64,000 bases of DNA from VXYL01 sp965199945 (GCA_965199945.1 OZ241354.1:3038001-3102000), one strand, 5' to 3'; numbered from the stretch's first letter, positions 35,871 to 46,504 are shown. Made by a program: numbers and translations. Notes: generated from the letters alone by a model not told the origin.

Positions 35871-38800
35871 ATGTTTTGTCGGAGCAAACGCTTGGCCAAG
35901 GGAGTGGTTCGCCTGCCGGCGCTCTTCTCCCAGTTTGCCCCCCCCCCCCCCCCCGAATTCAGTGCCGCATGTAGGCCCGGCGTGGCGGCGACTCGTCGAT
36001 TCCGATCCTTCCTAGGCGGGATCCTGGCGCTGGGGGCGCTGCTCGCCGGTGCGCCGGCGTTGGCGCAGTCGGCCACCATCACCGCCTCCAACCCCGCCAC
36101 GCTGAACCAGAGCAACCTGCGTGCGGCGACGCTCACCGTCACCCTCGCCAGCGCCACCTACGCGACCAACGCGGCCGCCTCCCATTTCACCCTGACCACC
36201 GCAATCTCCGGCCTCACCGTGGACGGCGTGGGGTTCAACACCGGCCGCACCGCCGCCACCCTCCGCCTGCGCTGGGACGGGACGGACTTCAACAGCGCCG
36301 CCACCATCGCCGTCACCGTCGCCGCGGCCGGCACCACCCACACCGCGGCGCTCACCACCGGCACGGTGGCGGTCGGCATGGCGCGCTGGGTGAACGTCTC
36401 CACCAAGAACGTCGCGCTCACCGAGGGCGGCACCGGCACCTACACCGTGACGTTGGAGAGCCCGCCCACCGGCACCGTCACCGTCACCGTCACCAGCGAC
36501 CATACCGCCGCGGTCACCCGCTCGCCCAACACGCTCACCTTCAGCACGACCACTTGGAACACCCCGCAGACGGTCACGCTGACGGCAGTGGCCGACAACA
36601 CGGACACCGTGGACGAGGTGGCGCTGGTGACCAACGTCGCCACCGGCGGCGGCTACGCGTCGAGCACCGCGGCGAACCGCACGGTGCGGGCGACGGTGGC
36701 GGACGACGACGCGAGAACCGGCACGGACTACGACACGGACGACGACGGCCTGATCGAGATCAGCGGCCACGCGCAGCTGAACGCCATACGCTGGGACCTG
36801 GACGGCAACGGCTCGTCGCTGAACTCCGGCTACTCCACCGGCACCACCAGCGCCTTCCCGAGCCCCGCCGCCGGCATGGGCTGCCCGGACGACAACGACG
36901 CCAACGAGACCGGCAACTGCACCGGCTACGAGCTGACGGCGAACATCGACCTGGACACGGACGGCGACGGCAGCGCGGACTCCCAGGACGCCTACTGGAA
37001 CGGCGGCGACGGCTGGAACGCCATCGGCGTGAAACAAAAGAAGTCGGACACGCCGTTCACGGCGACGTTCCGAGGCAACGGCCACTCGGTGTCGAACCTG
37101 TACATGAAAGACAGGACCACCACCGACGATGGCCAGGGACTCTTCTCGATTGTCAGATACGCGCGAATCGAATCCGTCGCCGTTGTCGACGTCGACGTCG
37201 GCGATGGCACAAACAACAACAGCCCCGTCGCCAATTTCGGCCCTCTCGTCGGACTCCTCGAGAGCAGCACCATGGCGGGAGCCTATACGCGGGGCACCGT
37301 GAATCTCTGGAACAACAACATTACCGCTTACGCAGGTGGTTTGGTGGGGATGTGCGCAGGGAGCACCATCCACACGTCCTATGCCGATGTCTCGCTGTCG
37401 GAGGCGTACGTGCAAGGCGGCCTGGCGGCCTTTGCCAGCTCGAGTTCCGTAACACTCGACACCTCGTTGCAGCCCCGGCACTATTACGGCTTTGGCTGCC
37501 GCGTACACAACAGCTATGCCGTCGGGGCTGTGGGGACGCAAACGGCCAGGTCAGCCCCCACTTCGTCGGGTGGCTTGTTTGCCCTGGCTCCCAGCACCAC
37601 CATCAACAGCGCCTATTGGGACAGGCAAACGACCACCAAAACGACCAGCGCCGGTTCGCCGAACTCGGGCGGTTTGACCACTGCCGAACTGAAGTCGCCC
37701 ACCGCGGCAACGGGCATCTACGCGCAATGGGACAACTACGACGTCAACGGCGACGGCCGCATCGACGCGGAGGACGACGCGTGGCATTTCGGCCAAGCCA
37801 ACCAGTACCCGGCGCTGAAGTGGGGCGGCCACGCCGCCGCCACGCAGTTCACGGCGCGGCTGTCCGGGCAGACGGACACCGCGCCGAGCTACGCCGGCAT
37901 CGCGGTGGCCAACAAGACCTACGCGCTGGGCACGGCGATCCAGCCGTTCCAGATTCCGCCGCCCACTGGCGGCAACGGTACCTACGACTACACGGTGACC
38001 GGCCTTCTGGCGGGCTTGTCTTTCGACGCAGACGGCACGGGCGACTGCATGGCCGTGCGCACGGTGTGCGGCACGCCCACGGCCACCGCGCCGACGACGG
38101 CGACCGTGACCGTGACGGTGGCGGATGCCGACACCAACGTCATGACCAGCGATCGGGCCACCTTGACGTTCAGGATGGCGCTGCGCCGGCCAAGGGTGCT
38201 GGCCACGCCGGCGCGGCTGGCAATCAACGAGGGGGGCTCCGGCACCTACGCCGTGCGGCTGGAGCAAGCGCCCTCGGCGAACGTGACGGTGGCGGTGTCG
38301 AGCGACAACGCGACCGTGACGGCGGGCACGAGTTCGCTCACGTTCACGACGCAGAACTGGAACACGGCGCAGTCGGTGACCTTGACGGCGGCCGGCGACG
38401 CGGATGCCGTGGACGAGGCGGCGACGATCACGAACGCGGCCAGCAACGGCGGCTACGACGGCGCCTCCGCGTCCGTTCGGGTGGTCGTGGACGACGACGA
38501 GGCGACGGGCACTGACTACGACGCCGACAACGACGGCCTGATCGAGATCGACTCGCTGGCCAAGCTGAACGCGCTGCGCTGGGACCTCGACGGCGACGGC
38601 GCGGCGTCCTCCGGCAACGAGACGAGCTACGCCGCGGCCTTCGCCGGCGCGGCGACCGGGGAGCACATGGGCTGCCCGGACTCGGACGCGGACGCCGACG
38701 GCGACTGCGCCGGCTACGAGCTGACCGCGGACCTGGACTTCGACACCAACGGCGACGGCACGGTCGACTCCAGCGACGCCTACCCCAACTGGGCGCCCAT

Positions 38801-41800
38801 CGGCGGCGATTACAACGCCACCTTCCACGGCAACAACCGCACGATCTCCAACCTGACCACGACAGGCGGCGGCGAACGGGGGCTGTTCTGGGGACTGGGA
38901 GGCAGCAGCCGCGTGTCGAACCTGGGCCTGGTCGACGTTTCCGTGACGGCGACCAGCGGCCCCGGCGCCAACTACCGCGGCGTTGGCGCCTTGGCCGGAC
39001 AAAGTGATGGAACCATCGAGGCGGTCTACGTCCGCGGCGGCACGGTGTCGGCGTCCAGCGGCGGCGGTCGCGGCGTCGTGGTGGGCGGCCTCGTGGGGTA
39101 CCTCTTCGAAGGCGTCATCCGCGCCTGCTACTCGACGGCGGCCGTTTCGGCCAGCTCGGTCCTCTCGCCTGACGTCGGCGGCCTGGCGGGGCATGCGTCA
39201 GCCCCCATCGTCGCCAGCTACGCGGCCGGGACGGTGCATGTACACGTCCGCAGCGGCACGGGGAACGTCGGCGGGCTCGTCGGCTGGGCGACGACCAACT
39301 ACTCGGTCTTCACGAACTCCTACGCGCGCGGGCGCATATCCTGGGCCGGGGCCGCCCGTCGGGGCGGCCTATTGGCCCGAAGAAACCAGTCCGGCAGCGC
39401 CCCGGGCTCGACCTGGGACTGGCAGACGACGGGGCAGGGCGGCGGCGGCCAGACCACCAGCGCCCTGCAGGCGCCGACCGGCTACACGGGCATCTACGCC
39501 GCCTGGGACGACCACGACACGAACGGCGACGGCGTGGTGGACGCCGCCGACGACGCCTGGGACTTCGGCAACGGCTACCACTATCCGGTGCTGAAGTACG
39601 GCGGGATGGACACGGCCTCCCAGTACAACGACTACGACGCCGACGACGACGGCTTGGTCGACATCACCACGCTGGCGCAGCTGAACGCCGTGCGCTGGGA
39701 CCTCGACGGCGACGGGGCGCCGGCGGCGGGGAACGAGTCCAGCTACTACTCCGGCGCGTTCAACCATCCCCTGTTCAACGCCGACGACACGGGCCTCCCC
39801 TGCCCGACGACCACGGACGACGCCGACGCCAACGACTGCGCGGGCTACGAGCTTCTCAACGATCTCGACTTCGACACCGACGGCGACGGCAGCACTTGGA
39901 CGGAACCGAGCGGCACCCTCACCGGCGACATGAACGACGCCTACGACAACGGCGGCATGGGCTGGGAGCCCATCGGCCCGGCGACGGCCGTCACCGCCGC
40001 GACGCACTTCAACGCGACGTTCGACGGCAACGGCAAGCTCATCGACAACCTGTTCGTGAACCGCGCGCGGAACCGGTCGGGGCTGTTCGCGGGGCTGGCC
40101 GGCGACGCGGAGGTCGTGGCGCTGGGCCTGCCGGACGCGCGGGTGGAGAGCGGCACGGGCGGCCGGACGGGGGCGCTGGCCGGCGAGAACCGCGGGCACG
40201 TCGGCGCGGTCTGGGTGTCCGGATCGGTGGGCGGCGCGTCCGCGACCGGCGGTCTGGTCGGCGATCTGTCGGGCAGCGGTTCGGTCGTGGCGAGCTATTC
40301 GGTCGCGGCCGTGGCCTGCGCCGGCACGAACAGTTCCGGGGCCGGTCTGGTGGGCGACCGAACCGGCGCCGGCTCGTCCATCGCGGCGAGCTACTCGACG
40401 GGGACGGTGACCGGCGCGACCTGCGCGAGCACGGGCGGCTTCGCCCTGGGCAGCGCCGGCACGGTGGCCGCGAGCTACTGGGACACGACCTTGAGTCAGA
40501 TCGCCGACGACACGGAAAACCCGCCGCAGCCGCCGGAGGGCAGGACGAGCGCGATTCTGCGGACGCCGACGAGCTACGACACGGTCGCCGGCGGCGAGGC
40601 CCTCTACGCGACTTGGGACAACCAGGACGTGGACGGCGACGGCGCGACCGGCGACGGCGAGGACGCCGACCCGTGGGACTTCGGACGCTCGAACGAACAT
40701 CCGATCCTGAAGTACCGCGGCCTGGCGGCAGCGCCGCAGCTGGACGTGTATCCGGACACGGCGCCGGCCTTCTCGGGCACGGTGACGGACATGACGCTGC
40801 CGGGGAACGCGGCGGTGTCGTTCCAGGTTCCGGCGGCGACTGGCGGCAACGGCGCCTACCGCTACGCCGCGAGCGGGCTGCCGGCCGGGCTGTCCCTCGG
40901 CCTGCCGGACTGCGCGGACGAGCGCACCGTGTGCGGCGCGCCGACGGCGGCCGGCGTCTCGACGGTGACCGTCACCGTCGCCGACAGCGACAGCAACATG
41001 GAGGCGACCGACCGCGACACGCTGACCTTCATGGCCACCGTGCCGGCGGCGTCCGCGAGCATCGCCAGCACGACGCCGACGGCGCTGACGGAAACGAACC
41101 TGAACGGCGCGCGGGTGGCCGTCGAGCTGACGGGCAGTGTGTTCCACGGCCTCTCGCCGGCGGGCTTCGCGCTGGCGACCACGCCGCCGATCGCCGGCCT
41201 CTCCATCGCCTCGGCGACGAGGACCAGCCCCACCCAGGCGACGCTGACGCTGCGCTTCGACGGCACGGACTTCAATACGCAGGCGACGCTGCTGGTGCGC
41301 GTGCTGGCGGCGGCGCACCGCTTCGGCGGCGACCAGGACACGGGCGCGGTGGCGGTGACGCCGACCGGCGGCGTCATGCTCTCGGCGACGACGCTGGCGC
41401 TGGAGGAGGATCCCGGAACCAGCAACGCCAACGTCGGAACCTACACGGCGGTGCTGACCGGCCAGCCGGCCGGCGCGGTGACGGTGACGCCGGCGAGCAG
41501 CAACCCGGACGTGACCCTGAGCGGCGCGCTGACCTTCAACGCGACGAACTGGAACACGGCGCAGACGGTGACCGCGACGGCCGGCGCGGACGACGACGCG
41601 GTGGACGACGTGGCGCACGTCACCCACGCGGTGCAGGGCGTGCCGGGGGTGGCGAGCGGCCCGCGGGTGCGCGTGACGGTGAACGACGACGACTCCCAGG
41701 GCCTGACGCTGGACGCGGCGACGCTGACGGGGAGCGGCGTGACCGAGGGCATGACGGCGACGTACACCGTCCGGCTGGCCAGCGAGCCGACCGGCCCGGT

Positions 41801-44800
41801 GACGGTGGCCATCGCCAGCAGCGAGGACGCCGCGACGGTGGACGCCGACGCCGGCACGGCTGGCGCCCAGAACACGCTGCTGTTCCACGCCATGAACTGG
41901 AACACGCCGCAGACGGCAACGGTGCATGCCGCCGAGGACGACGACGGCGAGAGCGAGAGCGTCATGCTGACCCACGATCCGTCCGGCGCGGACTACGGCG
42001 AGGTGGAGAACGTGGACGTGTCGTTCGCGGTGTCCGACAACGACGCGAAGGGCGCGACGCTGTCCACGACGGCGCTGAACGTGCAGGAGAACGGCTCGGC
42101 GACCTACACGCTGGTTCTGGACACGCAGCCGGCGGGCGGCGCCGTGAGCGTGGCGGTGGCCAGCGCGACCGGCACGGTGGCCACGGCGCGTCCGGCAACG
42201 CTGACGTTCACGGCGGGGAACTGGGACGCGCCGCAGACGGTGACGGTGAGCGGCGTGGACGACACCGACACGGCGGACGAATCGGAGACGATCGGCCACA
42301 CGCCGACCGGAGGGGGATACGATGGCGTGGCGATTTCCGACGTCACGGTCACGACCGTGGACGACGACGTGGCGGGCCTGAAGGTGTCGCCGGTGAATTT
42401 GACGGTGGCGGAGGGCGGGACTGCGACGTACGCGGTGCGCCTGAACGTCGCGCCGTCGGGAACGACGACGGTGACGGTGGGCGGCGCGACGGCGAAGCTG
42501 ACGGCGGACACGGACACGGGCACGCCCGGCGACCAGACGACGCTCTCCTTCGACGCGGCGAACTGGAACACGGCGCGGACGGTGACCGTGACGGGCGCCG
42601 AGGACGCCGACGGCGCCGACGAGACCGTCGGCCTGACGCACTCCGTGACCGGCACGGGCGACTACGCCGCGCTGGCGACGATCCGGCGCCCGGGGGTGGC
42701 CGTGCTGGTGCGCGACGACGAGACCGCCGGCGTGGTGCTGTCGCCTTCGTCGCTGACCATCGACGAAGGCGGCACGGCCACCTACGACGTGGAGCTCTCG
42801 GCGCCGCCGGCGACCGGCGCCGTCACGGTGACCATCGCCGCGACGGGCATGGCCGGACTGACAGTGGACACGAGCACCCTCTCCTTCACCACGACCACTT
42901 GGGACACGGCGCAGACCGTGACGGTCACCGCGGTGGCCGACCACGCCCGGTTGGAGGACGTCCAAGGGACGCTGACCCACGCCGTGGCCGGCTACGGCGC
43001 GGTGGAGTCCGGCCCCGACCTGCCGGTGCGGGTGGCGAACACCACCGTGGACTACGACGCCGACGCCGACGGCCTGATCGAGATCGGCAGCCTGGCGCAG
43101 CTGAACGCCATGCGCTGGGACCTGGACGGCGACGGCGCGGCGTCCTCGGGCAACGCGGCGTCCTACGCCACGGCGTTCCCGACCCCGCGCGGCGGCGGCG
43201 TCTGCCCGACGGCGACTTCGGGGACGGCCTGCGACGGCTTCGAGCTGACTGCGGACCTGGACTTCGACACCGACGGCGACGGCGCCACGCACGCGGCCGG
43301 CGTCGGGGACGACGGCGACGACCACCACAATGGCGGCTTCGGCTGGAGGCCGGTCGGCGACGGCGCGGCGGCGCCGTTCGCGGGGCGCTTCGACGGCAAC
43401 GGGCGCATCCTGCGCAACCTGTTCGTGAACGCGGCCGCGACCAACTACCGGGGCCTGTTCGGGGTCGTGTCGGGGCGCGTCGCGGCGGTTGGCCTGGCGA
43501 ACGCCTGGGTGCGCGGCGCGCACGGCGCGGGGGCGCTGGCCGGCTTCGCCACCGCCGCGGCGCGGGTGACGGGCGCCTGGAGCACGGGCGCGGTGTCGGG
43601 CGACACGTCGGCCGGCGGCCTGGTGGGGCGGATGCAGACCGGCGCGCGCATCGCCGCGAGCTACTCGACGGCGGCCGTGGAGTGCCGCAACTCGGCCGCC
43701 GGCTACGCCGGCGGCCTGGCCGGCGGCGACGGCGGAACGGCCACGGTGTCGACCAGCTGGTCGGCCGGCGCGGTGACCGGCGCCTGCCCGGACAAGGCCG
43801 GCCTGGTCGGCGGCCCCGTGGCGGCGACGGCCAGCTGGTGGGACGCGGCGGCGTCCGGCATCCCCGACGACGCCGACCTGGACTCCCCGGAGGGACGCAG
43901 CACGTCGGACTTGCAGACGCCGACCAGCTACGTGGACCTCTACGCGAACTGGAACGTCGACCTCGACGGCGACTACGAGGCGGACGATCCGTGGCACTTC
44001 GGCAGCCCGCGCCAGTACCCGTCGCTGAAGTGGCGCGGCTTCGATCCGTCGCAGCAGTTCGCGGTGTCCGAGGAACCGGACGAGCCGGCGGAGGAGTCGA
44101 GTGTTCCGACGGAGGTTCGGGCGGAGACGACGTCCCAGGGCCTGCTGGTGACGTGGCGGGCTGTGGCCGGGGCGACGGCGTACCTGGTGCAGTGGCGGCT
44201 GTCCGGGCAGGCGTGGTCGCCGCAGCGGCAGGCGGAGACGACCGAGACGCGCTACGAGATCGCGGGGCTTGCGGCCGGCGCCTACGAAGTGCGCGTGCTG
44301 GCGGTGGTCGACGGCAAGGCCGGCGAGCCGTCCGAGCCGGCGCGGGGCGAGGCGGGAACGCCGAACCGCCCGCCGCTGGCGCACGGCATCGCGGACGTGG
44401 ACATGGACGTCGGGAAGACGGCGGAGGTGGATCTCGACGCGGCGTTCTCGGACCCGGACGGCGACGTCCTGCGCTACGCAGCGTCCGCGGACGGCGGCGC
44501 CGTGCAGGCGTGGGCCTCCGGCGGCGCGCTGCGTCTGCGCGGGATGCGCCCCGGCGAGGCGACGGTGACTGCCACGGCGACCGACCCCGAGGGGCTGTCG
44601 GCGAGCGCGACGTTCACGGTTCGGGTGGGCGCGGTGCTGTCGCTGCGCGGGAATCCGGCGGCGCCGGAGGGCGGCGAGGCGGTTCTGACCGCGGAACTGA
44701 GCCGGCCGCTCGGTTCGGACGTGGAGGTTGGCTGGCGCCTGGCGGCGGACGGCGAACCCGGCACGGCGGACGCCGACGCGGCGGACTTCGCGGCGTGGGC

Positions 44801-45977
44801 CGGAACGGCGACGGTCGCGGCCGGCCAGACGCGGGCGCGGATCGTCCTCGCGGTGCTGGACGACGACGACATCGAACCGGCGCGGGAGCGCTTCGCGGTG
44901 GAGCTCGAAGAGCCGGCGGATCCGAACGTGGGCCTGTCGGCGCGTGCCTGGCGGGCGCTGGGCGCCGTGCAGGAGGGCGTGTGCGACCGCACGCCGGAAG
45001 TGCGCGCGGAACTGGCCCGCGGCTGGCGCGCCTGCCGTTGGCCGAGCTCCGCGGACCTGGCGCGCCTGTCGCGCCTCGATCTGCGCGGCGCCGGCGTCGA
45101 ATCGCTGCGCGCCGACGACCTGCTGGGCCTGTCCGGGCTGCGGACGCTGGCCCTGGGCGGCAACGCGCTGCGCGAACTGCCGGCGGGCCTGCTCTCCCAT
45201 TCGCCGCGGCTGCGCTCGCTGCGGCTGGACGGCAACCGCCTGGAATCGCTGCCGGCGGCCCTGTTCGCGGGCGTCTCCGGCCTGCGCGAACTGCGCCTGT
45301 CCGGCAACCCAGGCGCACCGTTCGCGCTGGCACCGACGCTGCGGCGGACGGACGCCGAGCCGTGGGCGGCTGGCCCAGCGACGGTCGAAGCGCGTCTGCC
45401 GCTCGGCGCCCCGTTCGCCATGCGCCTAGCGCTGACCGTCGCCGGCGGCGAGGCGTCGGCGGAGGAACTCGCGCTCGCTGCCGGCGCCGTGGCCAGCGGC
45501 ACGGCCAGCGTCTTCGGCGACGGCCCAGTGCGCGTCGTGCTCGCGGCGCCGGCCATTCCGCAGACGCGCTGCGGCGACGGCCCGTGCTTCGACGGCCTTG
45601 CGGCGGAGGGCGCGGCGCTGGCGCTGTTCGCAGCGCCGCCGCGCGTGGCTGGCGAAGTCGCGCCGGCGGAGCTCCTGGGTGCCGACGCCGTGCGCATCGA
45701 CCTCTCGGCGCACTTCGCCGCGGGCGGCGGCGGGACGCTCTCGTACTCCGCGGCGGTGGACGACCCGCGCCTGGCGACGGCCTCGGTGGACGGCGCGTTC
45801 CTGCTGGTGTCGGCGAACGAAGACGGCGAGGAGGGCGTGGCGACGGTGACGGTCGTGGCGACGGACCACTTCGGACAGACCGCGACCTTGCGTTTCGCAG
45901 TGGAAGTCTCCCCGAGCGCCGCAGGACGCTGGCGCGGCTGGCGTTCCGTCGTCGCGCCGCCGGCCGCCGGGCAGTAG
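35871..45977 (+). CDS. Giant modular secreted protein (GLUG-type, Calx-beta-like, FnIII and LRR repeats)
   Basis: From ATG 35871 the gene encodes 3368 residues; GTG 35982 (3331 residues) fits the signal peptide better (FLGGILALGALLAGAPALAQ). Four modules start with DYDxDxDGLIEI-x(3)-AQLNA-x-RWDLDGDG at about 36727, 38515, 39628 and 43051. Calx-beta-like repeats (EGGTATY...NWNTAQTVTVTA) lie around 36.4, 38.2 and 41.4-43.0 kb. A fibronectin III domain (44.1 kb), Ig/cadherin-like domains and leucine-rich repeats (45.06-45.3 kb) follow. Aspartate-rich turns suggest Ca2+ binding. It is a likely surface adhesin; no autotransporter barrel or anchor was recognised. A C17 tract lies at the 5' end. Confidence 0.85.
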   Translation: MFCRSKRLAKGVVRLPALFSQFAPPPPPEFSAACRPGVAATRRFRSFLGGILALGALLAGAPALAQSATITASNPATLNQSNLRAATLTVTLASATYATNAAASHFTLTTAISGLTVDGVGFNTGRTAATLRLRWDGTDFNSAATIAVTVAAAGTTHTAALTTGTVAVGMARWVNVSTKNVALTEGGTGTYTVTLESPPTGTVTVTVTSDHTAAVTRSPNTLTFSTTTWNTPQTVTLTAVADNTDTVDEVALVTNVATGGGYASSTAANRTVRATVADDDARTGTDYDTDDDGLIEISGHAQLNAIRWDLDGNGSSLNSGYSTGTTSAFPSPAAGMGCPDDNDANETGNCTGYELTANIDLDTDGDGSADSQDAYWNGGDGWNAIGVKQKKSDTPFTATFRGNGHSVSNLYMKDRTTTDDGQGLFSIVRYARIESVAVVDVDVGDGTNNNSPVANFGPLVGLLESSTMAGAYTRGTVNLWNNNITAYAGGLVGMCAGSTIHTSYADVSLSEAYVQGGLAAFASSSSVTLDTSLQPRHYYGFGCRVHNSYAVGAVGTQTARSAPTSSGGLFALAPSTTINSAYWDRQTTTKTTSAGSPNSGGLTTAELKSPTAATGIYAQWDNYDVNGDGRIDAEDDAWHFGQANQYPALKWGGHAAATQFTARLSGQTDTAPSYAGIAVANKTYALGTAIQPFQIPPPTGGNGTYDYTVTGLLAGLSFDADGTGDCMAVRTVCGTPTATAPTTATVTVTVADADTNVMTSDRATLTFRMALRRPRVLATPARLAINEGGSGTYAVRLEQAPSANVTVAVSSDNATVTAGTSSLTFTTQNWNTAQSVTLTAAGDADAVDEAATITNAASNGGYDGASASVRVVVDDDEATGTDYDADNDGLIEIDSLAKLNALRWDLDGDGAASSGNETSYAAAFAGAATGEHMGCPDSDADADGDCAGYELTADLDFDTNGDGTVDSSDAYPNWAPIGGDYNATFHGNNRTISNLTTTGGGERGLFWGLGGSSRVSNLGLVDVSVTATSGPGANYRGVGALAGQSDGTIEAVYVRGGTVSASSGGGRGVVVGGLVGYLFEGVIRACYSTAAVSASSVLSPDVGGLAGHASAPIVASYAAGTVHVHVRSGTGNVGGLVGWATTNYSVFTNSYARGRISWAGAARRGGLLARRNQSGSAPGSTWDWQTTGQGGGGQTTSALQAPTGYTGIYAAWDDHDTNGDGVVDAADDAWDFGNGYHYPVLKYGGMDTASQYNDYDADDDGLVDITTLAQLNAVRWDLDGDGAPAAGNESSYYSGAFNHPLFNADDTGLPCPTTTDDADANDCAGYELLNDLDFDTDGDGSTWTEPSGTLTGDMNDAYDNGGMGWEPIGPATAVTAATHFNATFDGNGKLIDNLFVNRARNRSGLFAGLAGDAEVVALGLPDARVESGTGGRTGALAGENRGHVGAVWVSGSVGGASATGGLVGDLSGSGSVVASYSVAAVACAGTNSSGAGLVGDRTGAGSSIAASYSTGTVTGATCASTGGFALGSAGTVAASYWDTTLSQIADDTENPPQPPEGRTSAILRTPTSYDTVAGGEALYATWDNQDVDGDGATGDGEDADPWDFGRSNEHPILKYRGLAAAPQLDVYPDTAPAFSGTVTDMTLPGNAAVSFQVPAATGGNGAYRYAASGLPAGLSLGLPDCADERTVCGAPTAAGVSTVTVTVADSDSNMEATDRDTLTFMATVPAASASIASTTPTALTETNLNGARVAVELTGSVFHGLSPAGFALATTPPIAGLSIASATRTSPTQATLTLRFDGTDFNTQATLLVRVLAAAHRFGGDQDTGAVAVTPTGGVMLSATTLALEEDPGTSNANVGTYTAVLTGQPAGAVTVTPASSNPDVTLSGALTFNATNWNTAQTVTATAGADDDAVDDVAHVTHAVQGVPGVASGPRVRVTVNDDDSQGLTLDAATLTGSGVTEGMTATYTVRLASEPTGPVTVAIASSEDAATVDADAGTAGAQNTLLFHAMNWNTPQTATVHAAEDDDGESESVMLTHDPSGADYGEVENVDVSFAVSDNDAKGATLSTTALNVQENGSATYTLVLDTQPAGGAVSVAVASATGTVATARPATLTFTAGNWDAPQTVTVSGVDDTDTADESETIGHTPTGGGYDGVAISDVTVTTVDDDVAGLKVSPVNLTVAEGGTATYAVRLNVAPSGTTTVTVGGATAKLTADTDTGTPGDQTTLSFDAANWNTARTVTVTGAEDADGADETVGLTHSVTGTGDYAALATIRRPGVAVLVRDDETAGVVLSPSSLTIDEGGTATYDVELSAPPATGAVTVTIAATGMAGLTVDTSTLSFTTTTWDTAQTVTVTAVADHARLEDVQGTLTHAVAGYGAVESGPDLPVRVANTTVDYDADADGLIEIGSLAQLNAMRWDLDGDGAASSGNAASYATAFPTPRGGGVCPTATSGTACDGFELTADLDFDTDGDGATHAAGVGDDGDDHHNGGFGWRPVGDGAAAPFAGRFDGNGRILRNLFVNAAATNYRGLFGVVSGRVAAVGLANAWVRGAHGAGALAGFATAAARVTGAWSTGAVSGDTSAGGLVGRMQTGARIAASYSTAAVECRNSAAGYAGGLAGGDGGTATVSTSWSAGAVTGACPDKAGLVGGPVAATASWWDAAASGIPDDADLDSPEGRSTSDLQTPTSYVDLYANWNVDLDGDYEADDPWHFGSPRQYPSLKWRGFDPSQQFAVSEEPDEPAEESSVPTEVRAETTSQGLLVTWRAVAGATAYLVQWRLSGQAWSPQRQAETTETRYEIAGLAAGAYEVRVLAVVDGKAGEPSEPARGEAGTPNRPPLAHGIADVDMDVGKTAEVDLDAAFSDPDGDVLRYAASADGGAVQAWASGGALRLRGMRPGEATVTATATDPEGLSASATFTVRVGAVLSLRGNPAAPEGGEAVLTAELSRPLGSDVEVGWRLAADGEPGTADADAADFAAWAGTATVAAGQTRARIVLAVLDDDDIEPARERFAVELEEPADPNVGLSARAWRALGAVQEGVCDRTPEVRAELARGWRACRWPSSADLARLSRLDLRGAGVESLRADDLLGLSGLRTLALGGNALRELPAGLLSHSPRLRSLRLDGNRLESLPAALFAGVSGLRELRLSGNPGAPFALAPTLRRTDAEPWAAGPATVEARLPLGAPFAMRLALTVAGGEASAEELALAAGAVASGTASVFGDGPVRVVLAAPAIPQTRCGDGPCFDGLAAEGAALALFAAPPRVAGEVAPAELLGADAVRIDLSAHFAAGGGGTLSYSAAVDDPRLATASVDGAFLLVSANEDGEEGVATVTVVATDHFGQTATLRFAVEVSPSAAGRWRGWRSVVAPPAAGQ
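35938..35954 (+). repeat. Poly-C tract of 17 bases at the 5' end of the giant gene
   Basis: Seventeen consecutive cytosines run from 35938 to 35954, followed by GAATTC. If translation starts at ATG 35871 the tract encodes five prolines and a slip would shift the frame. If it starts at GTG 35982 the tract sits 27 bases upstream, in the leader. Confidence 0.9.
36718..44050 (+). repeat. Four long intragenic modules of about 1 kb
   Basis: Modules at about 36718-37835, 38509-39615, 39628-40715 and 43051-44050 share the opening DGLIEI...LNAxRWDLDGDG, GLUG-like middle turns (GGLVG, ASYSTG) and the closing DPWHFG...QYPxLKW pattern. Some stretches are near-identical at DNA level, for example GACGGCGACGGCGCGGCGTC in copies 2 and 4. 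Such repeats can recombine and change gene length. Confidence 0.75.
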
Positions 45978-46094
45978 TTCCCGCCGCAACGCCTTTCGCG
46001 CTAACAGAGGTTCTGGCCGGGGGGCGGCGGGGCCTTGGGACTTGGCTGATCGGCTAGGTGCGCACTATGCCAAAGAGCGTCGCGCAGCGCGTGT

Positions 46095-46472
46095 CTACTT
46101 CATGTCCATGTACGGCACCGGTACCAGCCGATGGCCGAGCATGTCCACGGCAGCCTGCGCTTGTTCCAGTATCACATAGCCAAGCAAAGGTTCCCCTTCT
46201 TCTCGGGTCTCGACGAACATCACCTCGTTGACGACCGGCCGAAAGCCTTGGATTTCGATTTCCACTGGCGCACACGCGGAACCTTGCACCACCTCCCCGT
46301 TGGCCAGCACGAGCGCGACTTGCTCTTCGCGGGGAAAGGCGCCCAGCCTGTCGCGCCATGCCGCCGGCAGGATCAACGCCGCGGCACCGGTGTCGACCAG
46401 CATCCCGCACTGCACGGACTTGCTCTCGTCCGTGAGATTGGTGACTTTGGTCTGCGCGATGATGCGTCCCAC
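46095..46472 (-). CDS. Retropepsin-like aspartic protease (clan AA)
   Basis: This 125-residue protein starts at GTG 46472 with GGAG seven bases upstream. It contains the aspartic-protease active-site motif CGMLVDTGAAALILP, then the flap-like LANGEVVQGSACAPVEIEI and LLGYVILEQ. Single-domain members dimerise to form the site. A family of small bacterial retropepsin-like proteins exists; its substrates are largely unknown. It follows the oxidoreductase gene by 32 bases on the same strand. Confidence 0.8.
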   Translation of the reverse strand: MGRIIAQTKVTNLTDESKSVQCGMLVDTGAAALILPAAWRDRLGAFPREEQVALVLANGEVVQGSACAPVEIEIQGFRPVVNEVMFVETREEGEPLLGYVILEQAQAAVDMLGHRLVPVPYMDMK

Positions 46473-46504
46473 TTCGTCGCTCCAACGTGCGGCAGCAAGC
46501 GCGC

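Noticed and set aside
36718..44050. Interpretation of the repeats in the giant gene as an insertion sequence array
   Set aside because: The repeats keep a single reading frame and encode structural protein modules, with no transposase or terminal repeats.
39369..46057. Very long open frames on both strands across the giant gene (for example 1943 codons on minus and 2053 on plus)
   Set aside because: They mirror the GC-rich, repeat-built coding frame and give low-complexity Arg/Gly-rich translations without motifs. The frame with signal peptide and recognisable domains is the real one.
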